This document shows positions 1-8,844 of a stretch of DNA of 64,000 nt, piece by piece (position 1 is the first letter of the stretch; the number at the start of each line of letters is the position of its first letter). The stretch covers positions 84,016 to 148,015 of the forward strand of contig NZ_QJPK01000010.1 of assembly GCF_003259195.1 (NCBI RefSeq). Direction: 5' to 3'. The position numbers and the translations under genes are program-made. The notes beneath the pieces are model-generated. The model ran no database searches. It was not told where the DNA came from and was given only the letters and a program-made list of their open reading frames with translations. This DNA is from Paracoccus sediminilitoris. GTDB lineage: Bacteria > Pseudomonadota > Alphaproteobacteria > Rhodobacterales > Rhodobacteraceae.

Positions 1-314
1 AGACCGGCTGCGCGCGCCTGTCCGGCCACCGCCCTGGCGCTGTCCACGTCAACGGTCGAACAATCGCAGAGCACCGCGCCAGCCTGCATGACGGGGATGA
101 CGCTGTCGGCCACGGTCCGCAGGATCTGTCCGTTGGGCAGCATGGTGATGACGACTTCGGCGCCTTGGGCTGCGGCTTGGGCGCTGTCTGCGGCCGTAAC
201 GCCTGACGGCATGGGGGCTGCGGTGTCAAAGCCCGTCACCTGATGGCCGGCCTTGGCCAGGTTTGCGGCCATGGGCGCGCCCATGTTGCCCAATCCGATG
301 AAACCGATCTTCAT
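1..314 (-). CDS. mmsB: 3-hydroxyisobutyrate dehydrogenase, N-terminal part (cut by window edge)
   Basis: Oxidises 3-hydroxyisobutyrate to methylmalonate semialdehyde with NAD+, a late step of valine breakdown. The first 104 residues are visible and begin MKIGFIGLGNMGAPMAANLA, the GxGxxG Rossmann start plus the GLGxMGxPM signature of beta-hydroxyacid dehydrogenases. The segment CDCSTVDVDSAR further on also fits the family. The ATG overlaps the stop of the upstream hydrolase (ATGA), so the two are translationally coupled. The catalytic lysine lies outside the window, so the choice of MmsB over another family member rests on the operon context. Confidence 0.9.
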   Translation of the reverse strand, partial: MKIGFIGLGNMGAPMAANLAKAGHQVTGFDTAAPMPSGVTAADSAQAAAQGAEVVITMLPNGQILRTVADSVIPVMQAGAVLCDCSTVDVDSARAVAGQARAAG

Positions 315-1318
315 TCAGCAGTCTCCCATGTCATGTCGTTGCTGCCCAAGGGGGCAAGCAGGGCCTGAACGGCCACTGGCGATGCGTCTGCGGCCCATTT
401 CGGGCTGCGGTCCTTGTCGATGATCTGGGCGCGTACACCCTCCAGAAAATCGGTGCTTTCGGTCGCGCGGGCAGTGAAGCGGTATTCCCGGCCAAGCGAT
501 TCCTGGATGCGCCGATCGCCCCGCGCCGCCCGCACCATGGCAAGCCCCGCTGCCATCGACAGGGGCGAGTTGCGCCGCATTGCCGTCATGCTGTCATCGT
601 CGCCCGCGGCCGTGACGGCATCCAAGATAGCGGTGACGTGGCGCCCGCCAAAGGCGGACAGATCGCGATCGGCCAGCGGCGCAGCGGGCGGTTTCGCGCC
701 CTTGATCCGATGGATGTCGCCGGTGTCCTCCAGCGCTGCGATCAGGGCGGGCCATTCGGCTTCGGGCAGATAGGTGTCGGCAAAGCCCGCGTGGATGGCA
801 TCGCCCGGACCCATCCGCGCGCCCGTCAGTGCCAGATATTCGCCGATCCGCCCCGGCGCGCGACCCAAGAGCCAGGTGCCGCCGACATCCGGGATCAGTC
901 CGATGCCGCTTTCGGGCATGGCGATGCGGGTCGTGTCCCCGACGATGCGGTGGCTGGCATGTCCGCCCAGTCCCACCCCGCCGCCCATGACGAAGCCTTG
1001 CATGAAGGCCACCACCGGCTTGGGGAAATCCGCGATTGCGACATTCATCCGGTATTCGTCGCGAAAGAAATCGCGCCCGACCTGATGATCGCCCGCCCGC
1101 CCTGCGTGATAGACTGCGGCGATATCGCCCCCCGCGCAAAAGGCCCGGTCTCCGGCAGCGTCCATGATGACCAGATCGACCGACGGATCGTCGCACCAGT
1201 TGCTCAGCGCGGCAAGCACCGCCAGCGCCATGTCGTGGTTCAGCGCGTTCAGCGCCTTTTCCCGCGTCAGGGTGATGCGCCCCGCGCGGCCTTCGATGCG
1301 AATGTTCAGGTCTTCCAA
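311..1318 (-). CDS. 3-hydroxyisobutyryl-CoA hydrolase (enoyl-CoA hydratase superfamily)
   Basis: Probably hydrolyses 3-hydroxyisobutyryl-CoA to the free acid in valine catabolism. The 335 residues show the crotonase oxyanion segment AFCAGGD (about 59-65), the FMQGFVMGGGVGLGGH loop (105-120) and MPESGIGLIPDVGG (134-147), whose Glu136 matches the catalytic Glu of HIBCH enzymes. It is longer than a typical 260-aa enoyl-CoA hydratase, as hydrolases of this type are. It lies 4 bases after the acyl-CoA dehydrogenase gene and overlaps mmsB by 4 bases. A plain enoyl-CoA hydratase is the alternative, less likely on length and operon partners. Confidence 0.88.
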   Translation of the reverse strand: MEDLNIRIEGRAGRITLTREKALNALNHDMALAVLAALSNWCDDPSVDLVIMDAAGDRAFCAGGDIAAVYHAGRAGDHQVGRDFFRDEYRMNVAIADFPKPVVAFMQGFVMGGGVGLGGHASHRIVGDTTRIAMPESGIGLIPDVGGTWLLGRAPGRIGEYLALTGARMGPGDAIHAGFADTYLPEAEWPALIAALEDTGDIHRIKGAKPPAAPLADRDLSAFGGRHVTAILDAVTAAGDDDSMTAMRRNSPLSMAAGLAMVRAARGDRRIQESLGREYRFTARATESTDFLEGVRAQIIDKDRSPKWAADASPVAVQALLAPLGSNDMTWETAE

Positions 1319-1322
1319 AGCC

Positions 1323-2468
1323 TTACCCCCGTTCGGCCAGCAGCGCCCGAGAGATGATCAGACGCATGATCTCATTCGTGCCCTCCAGGATCTGATGCAC
1401 GCGCAGGTCGCGGACGATCTTCTCGATCCCGTAATCGGCCAGATAACCATAGCCACCATGCAGTTGCAGGCATTGGTTGGCCACCTCGAATGCGCGGTCG
1501 GTCACGTGCAGCTTGGCCATGGCGCAGAACTTGCTGGCGTCCGGTGTGCCGTGATCCAGCTTCCATGCGGCTTGGCGCAGGAATATACGACTGGATTGCA
1601 GGGCAGTCTCCATGTCCGCCAAACGGAACTGCAGGGCTTGGAACTGGTCCAGCGATTTTCCAAAGGCGTGGCGCTCGCCCATATAAGCCAGCGTCGCGTT
1701 CAGCGCCGATTGCGCACCGCCCAAGGCCGCCGCCGCGATGTTCAGGCGCCCCCCGTCCAGACCCGCCATGGCATAGCTGAAGCCGCGCCCTTCCTGACCC
1801 AGCAGGTTGTCGGCCGGGATAGCGCAATCGTCGAACTGGACCTGCGCGGTGGGTTGGGACCGCCAGCCCATCTTGTCCTCGGGCGCGCCGAAGGACAGGC
1901 CGGGGGTGCCGTCTTCGACCAGGACCGTGCTGATACCCTTGGGACCGTCATCGCCGGTGCGGACCATGGCGATGTAGACATCGGAATAGCCACCGCCGGA
2001 AATGAAGGCCTTGGTGCCGTTCAGCACCCAGCCTTCATCGGTTGTCTTGGCCGTGGTGCGCAGGGCCGCCGCATCCGAGCCGCTACCCGGTTCGGTCAGG
2101 CAATAGCTGAAGATCCGCTTCATCGCACAGAGGTCGGGCAGCCAGCGGCTCTTGGCCTCATCGCTGCCGAACTTGTCGATCATGCCGCCGCACATGTTGT
2201 GGATGGACAGGAAGGACGCGACCGAAGGGCAGGCCATCGACAGCGCCTCGAAGACCAACGTCCCGTCCAAGCGCGACAGGCCCGTCCCGCCATGATCGTC
2301 CGACACATAGAGCCCCCCCAGGCCCAATTCGGCGACATCGGCCCACAGGTCGCGGGGAATGGTCCCCTGGGCCTCCCATTCGCGGGCAAAGGGGGCGATG
2401 CGGGATTGGCCGAAATCCCGTGCCATGTCGAAGATGGCCTGCTGTTCCTCGGTCAAAGCGAAATTCAT
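1323..2468 (-). CDS. Isobutyryl-CoA dehydrogenase-type acyl-CoA dehydrogenase
   Basis: A flavin dehydrogenase expected to oxidise isobutyryl-CoA to methacrylyl-CoA. The 381-aa length is normal for the family. The segment FLSIHNMCGGMIDKFG resembles human ACAD8, TEPGSGSDAAALRT is the ACAD signature, and ILEGTNEIMR near the C-terminus holds the likely catalytic Glu (about 362). First gene of a three-gene operon with the hydrolase and mmsB. The ATG is preceded by GGGGAGGGATGCCGC, a strong SD. The acyl-CoA specificity is inferred from neighbours; another short branched-chain acyl-CoA dehydrogenase is possible. Confidence 0.9.
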   Translation of the reverse strand: MNFALTEEQQAIFDMARDFGQSRIAPFAREWEAQGTIPRDLWADVAELGLGGLYVSDDHGGTGLSRLDGTLVFEALSMACPSVASFLSIHNMCGGMIDKFGSDEAKSRWLPDLCAMKRIFSYCLTEPGSGSDAAALRTTAKTTDEGWVLNGTKAFISGGGYSDVYIAMVRTGDDGPKGISTVLVEDGTPGLSFGAPEDKMGWRSQPTAQVQFDDCAIPADNLLGQEGRGFSYAMAGLDGGRLNIAAAALGGAQSALNATLAYMGERHAFGKSLDQFQALQFRLADMETALQSSRIFLRQAAWKLDHGTPDASKFCAMAKLHVTDRAFEVANQCLQLHGGYGYLADYGIEKIVRDLRVHQILEGTNEIMRLIISRALLAERG

Positions 2469-2548
2469 GCGGCATCCCTCCCCAGATGTGCTGAATTGAA
2501 CAGGTGTTTAATTGCCAGATGTTGCCAGAATATTGCAAGGCCCGGCGG

Positions 2549-3679
2549 TCACAGGTCGCATGTGAACTGATCCATCAGGTGTTTCGTGATGGCGCGCATC
2601 ACCTCGGGCGGGGTTGCGCCGGCGTTGCGGGCGCGGGCGGCGACGTTGCGCTGTGCCTGCGCGGCCGTGCCCCGTGCCACCATGTCACGCAGGCGGGCGA
2701 CCTGTGGCTGGCTGTCCAGCGCATCGGCATCCTGCGCGATCAGGGCCAGCCAATCCTCGGCGATCTGGTCGAAGGGGACGATCTGACGGGCGCCGAAATC
2801 GATCAGCCCTTCGGACGTGCCATAGCGCATGGCCCGCCAGCGGTTTTCGCCAAGCAGGAAATTGTCGTATTCCCGCCAGCGGATGTTGCTGCGCGACAGC
2901 CGCCACAGCATCCGCAGCGTCGCCTGGATCAGGGCCGCCAGCGTCACGGCATCCTCGATCCGGGGGCAGGCGTCGCAGATGCGGGTTTCCAGCGTCTGGA
3001 ACTTGTTGCTGGGGCGCAGGTCCCACCAGATCTTGCTGCTGTCCTCGATCACCTCCAGATCGGTCAGAGCCTTGATGGACCGTTCGTATTCGTCCCAGCT
3101 GCGCATCAGCGGCGGCAGGCCTGTGCGTGGCATCCCCCCGAAAACCGTCGTGCGATAGGATGCCAGCCCCGTATCCTGCCCCTGCCAGAACGGGCTGGAG
3201 GCCGACAGCGCCAGCAGATGCGGCAGGAAATAGGACAGCTGGTTCATCAGGTCGATGCGCTGCGCCTTGTCGGGAATGCCGACATGGACATGCATCCCGC
3301 AGATGACCATGCGCTGCGCCACGCTGCCCAGATTGCGCGACAGCTGGTTATAGCGGTCCTTGTCGGTGTGGTCCTGATCGCGCCAATCGGCAAGCGGATG
3401 GCAGGATGCGGAAATCGGCGCCAGCCCGTGATCGGCGGCATGGCGCGCCACGCAGGCGCGAAGGCGGCGCAGGTGGTCGCGGGCCTCGGTCACGTTGGCG
3501 CTGACGGGGGTCCCAATCTCGATCTGGCAGCGCAGGAATTCGGGGCTGACCTGATCGCCCAGATCGGCGGTACAGGCATCCATCAGGGCCTGCGGGGCAG
3601 GGGCCAGGTCGCCGGTATCGGCATCGACCAGAAGATATTCTTCCTCGATGCCCAGGGTAAAGTCGGGTTGGGTGGTCAT
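2549..3679 (-). CDS. YbdK-type carboxylate-amine ligase (glutamate-cysteine ligase family 2)
   Basis: ATP-dependent ligase of the GCS2 fold. Known YbdK proteins have weak glutamate-cysteine ligase activity and their real substrate is often unclear. The protein starts [19 protein letters not shown]; the GIEEEY motif near residue 10 is diagnostic, and ICGMHVHVG and the W/R-rich segment [19 protein letters not shown] support it. 376 aa, normal for the family. An ATG 12 bases upstream (3691) is possible, but the chosen ATG has GGAAC at good spacing. It stands between the valine operon and mmsA on the same strand with no overlap, so its link to those genes is uncertain. Confidence 0.85.
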   Translation of the reverse strand: MTTQPDFTLGIEEEYLLVDADTGDLAPAPQALMDACTADLGDQVSPEFLRCQIEIGTPVSANVTEARDHLRRLRACVARHAADHGLAPISASCHPLADWRDQDHTDKDRYNQLSRNLGSVAQRMVICGMHVHVGIPDKAQRIDLMNQLSYFLPHLLALSASSPFWQGQDTGLASYRTTVFGGMPRTGLPPLMRSWDEYERSIKALTDLEVIEDSSKIWWDLRPSNKFQTLETRICDACPRIEDAVTLAALIQATLRMLWRLSRSNIRWREYDNFLLGENRWRAMRYGTSEGLIDFGARQIVPFDQIAEDWLALIAQDADALDSQPQVARLRDMVARGTAAQAQRNVAARARNAGATPPEVMRAITKHLMDQFTCDL

Positions 3680-3770
3680 GGACGGTTCCATTCGTGGAAA
3701 GCCCGTGTTCGCAACGAACCGGAGGCAGGCGCCCCCGGTCCGTCCGGATCGTTCAGGTCATGGCCGCGGA

Positions 3771-5270
3771 CTAGTCCATGGCCTTGAAGTTGAACTCTCC
3801 GCCTTCCTTGATGCCCGAGGGCCAGCGTGCGGTCACGGTCTTGGTGCGCGTGTAAAAGCGGAACGCGTCCGGGCCGTGCTGGTTCAGGTCGCCAAAGCCC
3901 GATTTCTTCCAGCCGCCGAAGGTGTGATAGGCCAGCGGAACCGGGATCGGGACGTTGATGCCGACCATGCCGATGTTGATGCGGCTGGCGAAATCGCGTG
4001 CCGTGTCGCCGTCGCGGGTATAGATGGCCGTGCCGTTGCCGTATTCATGGTCCATGGCCAGCTTGATCGCCTCTTCATAGCTGCCAGCGCGGACGGTCGA
4101 CAGCACGGGGCCGAAGATTTCCTGGGTGTAGATGTCCATGTCGGGGGTGACGCGGTCGAACAGGTGCGGGCCGACGAAGAAGCCGTCCTCGTATCCCTGC
4201 AGGTTGAAGTCGCGGCCATCGACGACCAGTTCGGCACCCTGGTCGACACCGGACTGGACCAGCCGCAGGATGTTTTCCTTGGCGGCCTTGGTGACGACGG
4301 GGCCGTAATCGACATCATCGCCCGCGGTCCAGGGACCGACCTTCAGCTTCTCGATCCGCGGGACCAGCTTTTCGATCAGCGCATCGGCGGTCTTCTCGCC
4401 CACCGGCACCGCAACCGAGATCGCCATGCAGCGTTCGCCGGCCGCGCCGTAACCGGCCCCGATCAGCGCGTCGGCGGCCTGATCCAGATCGGCGTCGGGC
4501 ATGATGATCATGTGGTTCTTGGCACCGCCAAAGCACTGCGCGCGCTTGCCGTTGGCCGAGGCGCGTTCATAGATATACTGCGCGATCGGGGTCGAGCCGA
4601 CAAAGCCCACGGCCTGGATGGTCTCGTTGTCCAAAATCGCGTCGACGGTTTCCTTGTCGCCGTTGACGACCTGCAGGACGCCGTCGGGCAGGCCCGCCTC
4701 CTGCAGCAGCTTGGCCAGCATCAGCGGCACCGACGGGTCGCGTTCGGACGGCTTCAGGATCATCGCGTTGCCGCAGACCAGCGCCGGGCCCATCTTCCAC
4801 AGCGGGATCATGGCGGGGAAGTTGAAGGGGGTAATACCCGCCACGACGCCAAGCGGCTGGCGCATGGAATACATGTCGATGCCGGGGCCGGCGCTGTCGG
4901 TAAATTCACCCTTCAGCAAATGCGGCGCGCCAATGCAGAATTCGATGACTTCCAGACCGCGCTGGACGTCGCCCTTGGCGTCGGGGAAGGTCTTGCCGTG
5001 TTCGGCCGACAGGGCCTCGGCCAGCTTGTCCATGTCGCGGTTGATCAGGTCTACGAATTTCATCATCACGCGGGCGCGGCGCTGCGGGTTGGTGGCACCC
5101 CATGCGACCTGCGCCTTGGCGGCGCTTGCGACGGCGTCGTCCAGCTCGGCCTTGGTGGCCAGCGACAGGCGGGCCTGAACCTCGCCGGTGGCGGGGTTGA
5201 AGACGTCGGAAAAGCGACCCGAGCCGCCCTTGGTTTCCTTGCCGTCGATCCAGTGATGAATCTCTTTCAT
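3771..5270 (-). CDS. mmsA: Methylmalonate-semialdehyde dehydrogenase (CoA-acylating)
   Basis: Converts methylmalonate semialdehyde to propionyl-CoA with NAD+ and CoA, the last step of distal valine degradation. 499 aa, the family length. The nucleophile is Cys281 in GAAGERCMAIS. The usual ALDH general-base Glu is replaced in the GGAKNHMI segment (about 248-255), as expected for CoA-acylating members. The open frame continues upstream of the true start; the ATG at 5270 follows a near-perfect CAGGAGGACAGC SD. The stop is TAG. Divergent from a LysR gene across 102 bases that contain a TTTGCAAA site. Confidence 0.95.
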   Translation of the reverse strand: MKEIHHWIDGKETKGGSGRFSDVFNPATGEVQARLSLATKAELDDAVASAAKAQVAWGATNPQRRARVMMKFVDLINRDMDKLAEALSAEHGKTFPDAKGDVQRGLEVIEFCIGAPHLLKGEFTDSAGPGIDMYSMRQPLGVVAGITPFNFPAMIPLWKMGPALVCGNAMILKPSERDPSVPLMLAKLLQEAGLPDGVLQVVNGDKETVDAILDNETIQAVGFVGSTPIAQYIYERASANGKRAQCFGGAKNHMIIMPDADLDQAADALIGAGYGAAGERCMAISVAVPVGEKTADALIEKLVPRIEKLKVGPWTAGDDVDYGPVVTKAAKENILRLVQSGVDQGAELVVDGRDFNLQGYEDGFFVGPHLFDRVTPDMDIYTQEIFGPVLSTVRAGSYEEAIKLAMDHEYGNGTAIYTRDGDTARDFASRINIGMVGINVPIPVPLAYHTFGGWKKSGFGDLNQHGPDAFRFYTRTKTVTARWPSGIKEGGEFNFKAMD

Positions 5271-5347
5271 GCTGTCCTCCTGTCTGATGTTGCGGGGACG
5301 ATAGCCTTGCGGAAATGCCGGATAAAGGGGAATGGTGGCAAAAGGGT

Positions 5348-5363
5348 TTTGCGTTTTTGCAAA
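5348..5363. promoter_or_regulatory. Candidate ScfR-type site in the mmsA/LysR gap
   Basis: Contains TTTGCGTT immediately followed by the perfect palindrome TTTGCAAA (5356-5363). ScfR-type regulators such as PccR of Rhodobacter are known to bind TTTGCAAA pairs (recalled as two copies 4 bases apart). A perfect copy also precedes the ScfR-like gene here. The spacing differs from the published pair and the site lies only 9 bases from the LysR start, so its function is an inference. Confidence 0.4.
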
Positions 5364-5372
5364 GGTATCGGC

Positions 5373-6284
5373 ATGGACTGGGACGACCTGCGGATATTTC
5401 TGGCCGTGGCGCGGACGGAAAGCCTGTCCTCGGCAGGGCGGCGGCTGGCCATGGATGCATCGACCGTCGGGCGCCGCATCGCGCGGCTGGAGGCGGCGGT
5501 GGGCGCGGCGCTGTTCGTGAAAACGCCGCAGGGTTACGCCCTGACCGCCGAAGGCGCGCGCCTGATCGCCCCCGCCGAGGCCGCCGAACAGGCCGCCGCC
5601 GCCGCGGTCGAGGGCGTGCGCCGCGACGCGGGTCTGACGGGACAACTGCGCATCGGGGCGCCCGACGGTTGCGCCAATTACCTGCTGCCGCAGGTGGCGC
5701 GCGATCTGTGCGACGCCCATCCGGGGCTGGAGATCCAGATCGTCGCGCTGCCGCGCGTGGTGAACCTGACCAAGCGAGAGGCCGACATGGCCATTGCCGT
5801 TTCGCCCCCCGATACCGGCCGCCTGGTCGTGCAGCGGCTGACCGACTATCATCTGCATCTGGCGGCGCATCGCGATTATCTGGACTACCACCCGCCGGTC
5901 CAAACGCTGCAGGATCTGCGCGGGCATCGGATCATCAGCTATATCCCCGACATGATCTTTGATCGCGAACTGGACTACCTGTCCGCGACGGGGCTGGAAA
6001 CGGCGCAGATCAGCTCGAACTCGGTCGCGGTGCAGATGCAGGCGGTCCGGGCGGGGGCGGGGCTGGGGATCGTGCATGATTTCGCCATCCCCTTCGCGCC
6101 GGGCGTTACGCGCGTGCTGACGGAAGACATCAGCCTGCGCCGCAGCTTCTGGCTGATCCGGCATGCCGATGACCGCGCGTCGCGTCGCCTGACCCTTCTG
6201 GCCGAGGCGTTGGCCGCAGGCATCCGCGCCGAGGTCGCGCGGCTGGAAGGGCAGTTGACCGCCGGCGGCGATGGTCCCACTTGA
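5373..6284 (+). CDS. LysR-family transcriptional regulator, divergent from mmsA
   Basis: DNA-binding regulator of 303 aa. The N-terminal winged helix-turn-helix spans about residues 4-62 (DLRIFLAVARTESLSSAGRR and DASTVGRRIARLEAAVGAALF). The C-terminal part is a periplasmic-binding-like effector domain starting near LRIGAPDGCANYLLP. The start is the ATG preceding DWDDLRIFLA, the usual LysR opening; the upstream open frame is fortuitous. LysR proteins often control the divergent neighbour, here mmsA. Effector unknown. Confidence 0.9.
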   Translation: MDWDDLRIFLAVARTESLSSAGRRLAMDASTVGRRIARLEAAVGAALFVKTPQGYALTAEGARLIAPAEAAEQAAAAAVEGVRRDAGLTGQLRIGAPDGCANYLLPQVARDLCDAHPGLEIQIVALPRVVNLTKREADMAIAVSPPDTGRLVVQRLTDYHLHLAAHRDYLDYHPPVQTLQDLRGHRIISYIPDMIFDRELDYLSATGLETAQISSNSVAVQMQAVRAGAGLGIVHDFAIPFAPGVTRVLTEDISLRRSFWLIRHADDRASRRLTLLAEALAAGIRAEVARLEGQLTAGGDGPT

Positions 6285-6340
6285 CGCGGGGCGATTGTGC
6301 GATTTTGATAAGGATAACCAAGCCGAAAAGGGGGCGTCTG

Positions 6341-6802
6341 ATGCTGGTCAAGCAACTGCTGTCGATGAAATCGGATACGGACAAGCCGTGGATCGAAGCC
6401 GGATTGATCGTGACGATCAAGCCAGATGCCACCCTGGCCGAGGCTGCCACCCTGCTGGCCGAACAGCGGATCGGGGCAGTGGTCGTGTCATCGAACGGGC
6501 GCACGCCCGAAGGCATCTTGTCGGAACGCGACATCGTGCGGCAACTGGGCAAGCATGGCCCGTCGGTGCTGTCCACCCCCATCAGCGGCGTGATGACCAA
6601 GGCCGTCCAGACCTGCAAGCCGGGCGACGAGGGCATGGCCGTCCTGCAAAGGATGAGCGAGGGCCGCTTCCGTCACATGCCCGTCGTCGATCCCAACGGC
6701 GACATGCTGGGCGTGGTGTCCATCGGGGATGCCGTCAGCGGCCGCCTGAAGGAACTGGCGGCCGAAAAGGACGCGCTGACTGGGATGATCATGGGCAGCT
6801 GA
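6341..6802 (+). CDS. Tandem CBS-domain protein
   Basis: Small soluble protein of 153 aa made of two CBS domains (about 20-75 and 85-145), which bind adenine nucleotides in known relatives. Recognisable segments are LLAEQRIGAVVV, GILSERDIVRQL, RMSEGRFRHMPVVD and GVVSIGDAVSGRL. The ATG at 6341 with GGGGGCG upstream is preferred over a start 60 bases earlier. Single-gene unit between the LysR gene and coaD, followed by an inverted repeat. Stand-alone CBS proteins of this type are common in alphaproteobacteria; no specific role can be read. Confidence 0.88.
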   Translation: MLVKQLLSMKSDTDKPWIEAGLIVTIKPDATLAEAATLLAEQRIGAVVVSSNGRTPEGILSERDIVRQLGKHGPSVLSTPISGVMTKAVQTCKPGDEGMAVLQRMSEGRFRHMPVVDPNGDMLGVVSIGDAVSGRLKELAAEKDALTGMIMGS

Positions 6803-6808
6803 CGCAAC

Positions 6809-6841
6809 GCCCCCGGCATCACGAACTTGCAATCCGGGGGC
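6809..6841 (+). terminator. Inverted repeat after the CBS gene, possible terminator
   Basis: Perfect 8-base arms GCCCCCGG (6809-6816) and CCGGGGGC (6834-6841) with a 17-base spacer, 6 bases after the stop. There is no T tract, so it may be a weak terminator or an mRNA-stabilising stem. Confidence 0.35.
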
Positions 6842-6890
6842 AAATGCGGTTTGCCTGAAGGCCGATACCTTGAAACAGGACGTCAGCCTC

Positions 6891-7388
6891 ATGCGCATCG
6901 GCCTCTACCCCGGCACTTTCGATCCGATCACACTGGGTCACATCGACATCATGCAACGTGCCATGGTGATGGTCGACCGGCTTGTGATCGGCGTCGCCAT
7001 CAACCGTGACAAGGGACCGCTGTTCAACCTGGAAGAACGGGTCGCGATGGTGCAGGCGGAATGCGATGCCATCGCCGCCAAGACGGGTGGCGAAATCATC
7101 GTGCATCCGTTCGAGAACCTGCTGATCGATTGCGCCCGCGATGTCGGCGCGACCATGATCGTGCGCGGCCTGCGCGCGGTGGCCGATTTCGAATACGAAT
7201 TCCAGATGGTCGGCATGAACCGCGCCTTGGACCACGAAATCGAGACCGTCTTCCTGATGGCCGACGCGCGCCGCCAAGCGATCGCCTCGAAGCTGGTCAA
7301 GGAGATCGCCCGGCTTGGCGGCGACGTGTCGAAATTCGTCACGCCGCCGGTCTGTCAGGCGCTGATGGCGCGCTTTGACCAGCGCTAG
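6891..7388 (+). CDS. coaD: Phosphopantetheine adenylyltransferase
   Basis: Transfers AMP from ATP to 4-phosphopantetheine to make dephospho-CoA, the fourth step of CoA synthesis. 165 aa, standard length. N-terminal MRIGLYPGTFDPITLGHIDI carries the nucleotidyltransferase GxFDPxxxGH motif; IVRGLRAVADFEYEFQM and SKLVKEIARLGGD are CoaD signatures. The ATG at 6891 is chosen because the family begins directly at this segment; the earlier TTG would add seven unlikely residues. It ends in TAG and overlaps the convergent FAH-family gene by 4 bases. Confidence 0.96.
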   Translation: MRIGLYPGTFDPITLGHIDIMQRAMVMVDRLVIGVAINRDKGPLFNLEERVAMVQAECDAIAAKTGGEIIVHPFENLLIDCARDVGATMIVRGLRAVADFEYEFQMVGMNRALDHEIETVFLMADARRQAIASKLVKEIARLGGDVSKFVTPPVCQALMARFDQR

Positions 7389-8227
7389 CCGCGAACCCGC
7401 TGGCGCTGTTCACCCAGACCGTCGATCCCCAGACGCATGACCTGCCCGTCGCGCAGATAGACGGGCGGCTTTTGCCCCATGCCGACGCCCGGCGGCGTGC
7501 CCGTCGTGATGATGTCGCCCGGATGCAGCGTCGCCAGACGCGAGCAATAGGCAACCAGTTCGGCCACGCCGAAAACCATGGTGCGGGTATTGCCGTCCTG
7601 CTGCATGACGCCGTCGATCTCCAGCCACAGGCGCAGGGCCTGCGGGTCGGAAATCTCGTCGCGGGTGACCATCCAGGGGCCGATGGGGCCAAAGCCGTCA
7701 TAGCCCTTGCCCTTGTCCCAGGTCGGGCCGTGATTGATCTGCCAATCGCGCTCGCTGATGTCGTTGACCACGCAATAGCCCGCGACATGGTCCAGCGCGT
7801 CTTCGGGTCGGATGTCGCGGCCCGCATCGCCGATGACGACGCCCAGCTCGACCTCCCAATCGGTGTGCTGCGATCCTTTGGGCAGATGCAGGTCGTCATC
7901 GGGGCCGGCGATGCAGCTGTTCCACTTGGTGAAGACGATGGGCTCCGAGGGCACGTCCATCCCGGATTCGGCCGCGTGATCGGCATAGTTCAGCCCGATG
8001 GCGATGAACTTGCCCACACCCGCCACACAGGCGCCCAAACGCAGGTCCTGCCCATCGACCAGCGGCAGGCTGGCCGGGTCCAGATCGCGCAGATGCTGCA
8101 GCGATGCCGCCGTCAGGACGGACCCCGAAATGTCGTCGACATGGCCCGACAGGTCGCGGACCCTTCCCGCATCATCCAGCATTCCCGGCTTTTCGGCCCC
8201 GCTTGGCCCATAACGCAGCAGCTTCAT
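7385..8227 (-). CDS. Fumarylacetoacetate hydrolase family protein
   Basis: Enzyme of the FAH fold, a metal-dependent family that cleaves or tautomerises acyl-pyruvate-like compounds in aromatic, ureide or sugar-acid catabolism. 280 aa. Typical segments are IGLNYADHAAESG, PIVFTKWNSCIAGP, DWEVELGVVIGDAG (metal-binding Glu residues) and YCVVNDISERDWQ. The final part GDIITTGTPPGVG is also diagnostic. The substrate cannot be read from sequence, and neighbours (coaD, bactofilin) give no clue. Single-gene unit. Confidence 0.88.
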   Translation of the reverse strand: MKLLRYGPSGAEKPGMLDDAGRVRDLSGHVDDISGSVLTAASLQHLRDLDPASLPLVDGQDLRLGACVAGVGKFIAIGLNYADHAAESGMDVPSEPIVFTKWNSCIAGPDDDLHLPKGSQHTDWEVELGVVIGDAGRDIRPEDALDHVAGYCVVNDISERDWQINHGPTWDKGKGYDGFGPIGPWMVTRDEISDPQALRLWLEIDGVMQQDGNTRTMVFGVAELVAYCSRLATLHPGDIITTGTPPGVGMGQKPPVYLRDGQVMRLGIDGLGEQRQRVRG

Positions 8228-8298
8228 GTGATCGTCCCCCCATTGGTCAGCTTGTGACGGGACTGTGGCACCCCGGGGCGCAATGTGGAATAGCCCAT

Positions 8299-8322
8299 GA
8301 AAAAGACCCGCCGAAGCGGGCC
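8299..8322 (-). terminator. Rho-independent terminator of the peptidase/bactofilin operon
   Basis: On the minus strand: stem GGCCCGC, loop TTCG, stem GCGGGTC, then TTTTT. It lies 22 bases after the bactofilin stop. Confidence 0.8.
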
Positions 8323-8343
8323 TTGATGGTCATGTCGGGGCAA

Positions 8344-8844
8344 TCACTCTGCCGGCGGGGCCAGCTTCTTTGTGCCGCCATTGGCCAGCGGGTCTTCCTG
8401 GCGCTGGACCGACCCTTCGAAATGGGCGCCCGATTCGATGGCGATGGTCTTGTGGATGATGTCGCCCTCAACGCGGGCCGAGGCGGTCAGACGTACCTTC
8501 AGGCCGCGGACGCGCCCGATGACGCGGCCATGCACGATGACGTCGTCGCCCACAATCTCGCCCTTGATGGTGGCCGATTCACCGACCGTCAGCTGATGGG
8601 CGCGAATGTCACCTTCGACCGTGCCCTCGATCTGGATATCGCCCTGGGTCTTGATGTTGCCGACCACCGTCAGGTCCGAGGACAGGACTGAAGGCGTCGT
8701 GCGGGCGCGCGGTGCGCTTGCCGGGGCGGCAGTGGCCTCGGGGGTGCGCTCGGGCGTGGCGGGGGCGGCTGCCTCGGGGGCAGGCTGCGGGCCCGAGGAC
8801 TGCTGGGGGCGGGTATTTTCGGTTACGCGGGTCTTAGAAAACAT
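8344..8844 (-). CDS. Bactofilin (polymer-forming cytoskeletal protein)
   Basis: Self-assembling scaffold protein, 166 aa. The first 50 residues are an Ala/Pro-rich disordered tail. The bactofilin beta-helix core runs from about residue 55 (SDLTVVGNIKTQGDIQIEG) to 145, with the repeated Gly/Ile/Val rungs of the family. Its start overlaps the end of the M23 peptidase gene by 11 bases, so they are one operon. Bactofilins are often paired with LytM-type peptidases and recruit them to shape the wall, which this pairing fits. Confidence 0.93.
   Translation of the reverse strand: MFSKTRVTENTRPQQSSGPQPAPEAAAPATPERTPEATAAPASAPRARTTPSVLSSDLTVVGNIKTQGDIQIEGTVEGDIRAHQLTVGESATIKGEIVGDDVIVHGRVIGRVRGLKVRLTASARVEGDIIHKTIAIESGAHFEGSVQRQEDPLANGGTKKLAPPAE

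Noticed and set aside
3648..5372. Long open frames overlapping mmsA and running into the LysR gene
   Set aside because: High-GC antisense or extension artefacts; the real genes have SD-supported starts and family motifs.
6827..6832. TTGCAA before coaD as another ScfR site
   Set aside because: Only the 6-base core; about six such cores are expected by chance in a window of this size, and it lies inside a terminator-like loop.
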